NCBI GenBank assembly: GCA_947447265.1
Contig: CANFKC010000047.1
Coordinates: forward strand, 1-34,560
Direction: 5' to 3'
Origin: Chitinophagaceae bacterium
GTDB taxonomy: Bacteria; Bacteroidota; Bacteroidia; Chitinophagales; Chitinophagaceae
DNA: 34,560 nt
Positions within the stretch are counted from its first letter, which is position 1; every line of letters starts with the position of its first letter. The position numbers and the translations under genes are program-made. The notes under the pieces were generated by a model, which saw nothing but the letters and a program-made list of their open reading frames with translations, was not told the DNA's origin and searched no databases. Positions 32,401 to 34,560 of the stretch are shown here, piece after piece.

Positions 32401-34560
32401 TACTGTTTATCCTTCCATGAATCCTTGCCCTACTTCATCTACTTCATTTGGCGATGCGAGGGATTATACGGTTACAATTGTACCGGCTTCACCGGTGATA
32501 ACTGCCATTCCCGATTCCTTATTATTTGGTTGTATAACGGTCGGTACCTATTCATCCACCCTTAACACTACGATTAATGGTACTTATTTAACTCCATCTT
32601 CAGGCACAATAACTGTTACCGCACCAACTAATTTTGCCATTTATAATGGCAGCTCATGGGTGTCATCTTACACCATTTCTTATGCTGGCGGTACCATTAG
32701 TGCTTCAACTATTCAGGTTCAGTTCTACGCAGCCTCAGGGAGCACGGTAAGCGGATATATTACGGTTAGCGGAGGTGGTACAGCACACAGTATTTATGTG
32801 AGCGGTTCCGGTTGCTCAACATGCTCAGGTACACCAACAGCAGGTACAGTTAATGCAACGGTTACAAATGGTTGTTCTACCTATACTTCTATTTTGTCAC
32901 TAAGCGGCGGTACTACTTCGGGTGGGCTTACCTATCAATGGCAGTCTTCTCCGAATAACACTACATGGACAAATGTTACAGGAGCAACTTCGGCAGGCTA
33001 CACTGCAGTAGTAACAGCTAATATATACTATCGTTGCGTGGTTACCTGTACGGCGAGTGGCCTTTCTTCAACCACAGCTTCGATACTGCTCAATTTTGGT
33101 GTTCCTGTAATTGGTGATATTTCGGGGCCGCGTAAATTGTGTGTCGGAACAAGTGTTACACTTACCAATACGACATCTGGTGGTGTATGGTCGGTTAGTG
33201 CACCAACAATAGCCACCATAAATACTTCAGGCACATTTTATGGCCTTTCAGCAGGCTTGGTTACAGTATCTTATTCTGTTACTAATAGTTGCGGTACTGC
33301 TGTTTCTTCTAAAGTTGATACGGTAGTTTCTTCGGGTCTTATAGTTGCTGCTATTTCTGGAGCATCTACAGTTTGTGTAGGTGCTTATACGACATTTACA
33401 GATGCCACTGCCGGAGGCACATGGAGCAGCACTAATACAAGTATTGCTACTGTAAATTCAGGTGGTAATGTTGTTGGCGTTTCACCCGGTATCGACACTA
33501 TTAAATATTTCGTTCCGGGATATTGTACGGCTACAGCTGTGAAAGTTATCACAGTATTGCCCAACAGTGCGGGCACCATCAGTGGCCCGACAACAGTATG
33601 TGTTGGCGGAACTGCTACCTATACTTCAGCAGTAAGCGGAGGCAGCTGGAGTATCCAGCACCCGAGCATAGCTACAATAAATTCGTCAACAGGTGTTGTT
33701 ACGGGACTGAGTGTTGGTAACGATTCTGTATACTATACCATAACGAATGCATGCGGAACGTTCCGTTCAGCATACTTTATAACTGTATTGGGTGCACCAA
33801 GTGCAGGCACAATCAGCGGCGCATCGATTGTATGTATCGGCTCCACAATAACATTGACCGATGCGGTGAGCGGCGGTATATGGAGCAGCAGCAATAGCGC
33901 AATAGCATCAGTAACTTCAGCAGGTGTTGTCAGGGGTAATTCAGCAGGTTCTGCTACCATTACCTATACTGTAAGCAATAGTTGCGGCACAGCGATAGCG
34001 ACCAAAGTATTATCAGTAGGTACGAGCGGCGGTACAGCCGGAACGATCGCTGGTCCGACAACAGTATGTCCTGGCCGTACCATTACGCTTACAGACACCA
34101 CTTCGGGTGGCGTATGGAGCAGCAGTGTTACCTCAGTAGCCACTATTAATTCATCAACAGGCGTATTAACCGGTGTTGCAGCAGGTACAACAACCATCAG
34201 CTATATAGTAAGTGGTAGCTGTGGTACAGGTATCGCAACTTATACGGTAACCGTATTACCAAATCCATCAGCCGGCACCATCGGCGGTCCGACCAGCGTA
34301 TGCGTTGGTGCAACGATTACCATGACCAGCACCGTAGGTGGAGGTACATGGGTGAGTGGTGCTCCGGGCATAGCCAGTGTAGACATCGCAACCGGAGTTG
34401 TAACTGGTGTATCAGCAGGTTCAGTGCCTATTACCTATACCGTAACCAACAGTTGCGGCGTTATAGCAGTAACACCATTTATTACAGTTAATCCATTACC
34501 AGATGCAGGAACTATAACCGGCACAGCAACAGCCTGCGTAGGCGGAACTACCACTTTGCT
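29483..34560 (+). CDS. Giant secreted repeat protein, GEVED plus Ig/BIG2-like domains (3' end outside window)
   Basis: The frame is open from ATG 29483 to the window end (over 1690 codons, no stop). A signal peptide (MKNTTKFLLGLLLFVATLTG, cleavage near LLAQ-T) is followed by three copies of a GEVED domain. These start near residues 28 (TYCTPAFGTGCYS), 398 (IYCVPTFANPCSS) and 841 (TYCTPTFGSPCSS), each with VWIDFNNDGTF and ARDYTV. Each is followed by a SLNFG/LTVTAP-type beta domain and an Ig-like domain with YQWQSS and YRCVVTC. BIG2-like ~80-aa repeats follow: one near 765-840 and about six from 1206 to the edge, with GGTWSSSNTSIATV and SYTVTNSCGT cores. It is a probable surface adhesin; a type IX secretion C-terminal domain may lie beyond the edge. 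Confidence 0.9.
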   Translation, partial: MKNTTKFLLGLLLFVATLTGGGHLLAQTYCTPAFGTGCYSTAMTTRIAHLVGSSGSITDTTSCTGSGYSNLTALSCTLSAGSTYSATLNISSAYYSSFNEQVWIDFNNDGTFQSSETVGGATYGSTSTPVITLTIPSSVSTGSRRMRIVGNYECCGAATYPSIDPCPTTTVSYGEARDYTVVIGSPTPYGTASPASLNFGTIAACATSSSALFSVINCGYLTPSSGVLTVTAPSSYQVCSTGSGTYVSSYTIAYSGSTVSTASVFVQFVAPCTSGTYCGNVVVSGGGLSTPININVCGNSASACSGTPTAGTASVSPSSGTSATTFTFSLSGTTIALGLSYQWQSSTSCGGTYTNIAGATNPTYSISGLTSALFYRCVVTCGYSGLSSTTSSCVSPSIYCVPTFANPCSSYPMNASIANLIGATGSIRDSASCSSTSYLDRTSLSCTLNAGTSYVATLALSCSYYPSFHVQAWIDFNNDGTFSSSESVGGGGSFSSCTGSTITLTIPSSAAGGVHLMRFVNNYQCCGGSAYPSINPCPTTAVSYGDARDYTVSIDNVPSATIAPTSITFPPTTTSVCSSPTNIILNASYLAPSSGSLTVTSPAGFNVYNGSAWVSSYTISYTGGAVSSATIQVRFCPSACVSYGATVSVSGGGLASPVYLPVSGSGSGCSGCSGTPTGGTVNATSTSGCVTYTSILSLSGTSSVSGIVYQWQSSTDGTTWSNVSGSTTSGFTAVVTANVYYRCVVTCSYSGLSSNATPVYLTFGAPTVSAIAGPSTVAISSTITLADTTSGGTWSSSNTSIAAVNSSGVVRGVTAGSAVISYSVTNSCGTSVVTAPMTVGTYCTPTFGSPCSSYSMNTSIKRLVGSSGVIIDTSACTGTSYEDMTAMSCSLVQGTTYTTTLYVTGGYYATFSDQVWIDFNNDGTFSASETVAGDDSFFTSTPAVPLVIPAGAALGTHRMRIVGNYTSGGCCGSTVYPSMNPCPTSSTSFGDARDYTVTIVPASPVITAIPDSLLFGCITVGTYSSTLNTTINGTYLTPSSGTITVTAPTNFAIYNGSSWVSSYTISYAGGTISASTIQVQFYAASGSTVSGYITVSGGGTAHSIYVSGSGCSTCSGTPTAGTVNATVTNGCSTYTSILSLSGGTTSGGLTYQWQSSPNNTTWTNVTGATSAGYTAVVTANIYYRCVVTCTASGLSSTTASILLNFGVPVIGDISGPRKLCVGTSVTLTNTTSGGVWSVSAPTIATINTSGTFYGLSAGLVTVSYSVTNSCGTAVSSKVDTVVSSGLIVAAISGASTVCVGAYTTFTDATAGGTWSSTNTSIATVNSGGNVVGVSPGIDTIKYFVPGYCTATAVKVITVLPNSAGTISGPTTVCVGGTATYTSAVSGGSWSIQHPSIATINSSTGVVTGLSVGNDSVYYTITNACGTFRSAYFITVLGAPSAGTISGASIVCIGSTITLTDAVSGGIWSSSNSAIASVTSAGVVRGNSAGSATITYTVSNSCGTAIATKVLSVGTSGGTAGTIAGPTTVCPGRTITLTDTTSGGVWSSSVTSVATINSSTGVLTGVAAGTTTISYIVSGSCGTGIATYTVTVLPNPSAGTIGGPTSVCVGATITMTSTVGGGTWVSGAPGIASVDIATGVVTGVSAGSVPITYTVTNSCGVIAVTPFITVNPLPDAGTITGTATACVGGTTTL

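Noticed and set aside
33100-34560. Regularly spaced repeats that could suggest a CRISPR array
   Set aside because: The period is about 240 bp, the repeats are diverged and the frame codes for BIG2-like protein repeats.

Overview
The window looks like a chromosome segment of a Bacteroidota bacterium, probably a Chitinophagaceae-like facultative denitrifier. The grounds are Sec-type clade II nosZ, the nosZ-nosL-nosD-nosF-nosY order with a membrane-domain/NosL fusion, lipoproteins with short lipoboxes, GEVED-type secreted adhesin repeats, and almost no Shine-Dalgarno sequences. Genus cannot be fixed from the sequence.

Bases 1-14300 form an accessory, defence-rich island. At the left edge a family A polymerase-like palm protein enters from outside the window and converges on a GIY-YIG nuclease gene. 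The pair is bracketed by a near-perfect 43-bp inverted repeat. Next come a small P-loop NTPase and a basic hypothetical protein. The centre is a tightly coupled minus-strand type I restriction-modification operon (10136 down to 2843): hsdM, hsdS, a second small P-loop NTPase, a protein with a HEPN-type RN-x3-H motif, and hsdR. Inserting a P-loop plus HEPN pair between hsdS and hsdR recalls the placement of prrC in hsd loci, but with separate polypeptides of different type. A small serine recombinase is divergent from hsdM, with a perfect 12-bp inverted repeat just upstream of it. Further right are a degenerate DUF5131 (Gp37/Gp68-like) protein, a LytTR-domain protein next to a 20-bp-period direct repeat, a GRDP/DUF1399-like protein, and a 5'-truncated McrC-like nuclease remnant.

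Bases 14300-26800 are the nitrogen-oxide respiration and NO-response cluster. On the minus strand lie a Crp/Fnr regulator, a heme-copper-oxidase-like membrane protein, norC and norB. norB carries an in-frame TAG at a position where Trp is expected. On the plus strand lie a lipoprotein cytochrome c, nosZ, a membrane-domain/NosL fusion, nosD, nosF, nosY and a group III truncated haemoglobin. A fasciclin lipoprotein and a RIC/ScdA-type di-iron repair protein follow. Three palindromes of the form ATGAC-N4-(G/A)TCA(T/C) lie near these genes and are candidate operators for the Crp/Fnr protein. Together the genes would reduce NO to N2O to N2 and handle nitrosative damage.

Bases 26800-34560 hold a LuxR-type HTH remnant, a hypothetical gene, and a complete IS1595-family insertion sequence (27709-29253) with an 8-bp target duplication and a passenger membrane-protein gene. 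A very long secreted repeat protein (GEVED plus Ig/BIG2-like repeats) starts at 29483 and runs off the right edge. No tRNA, rRNA or CRISPR array was seen.
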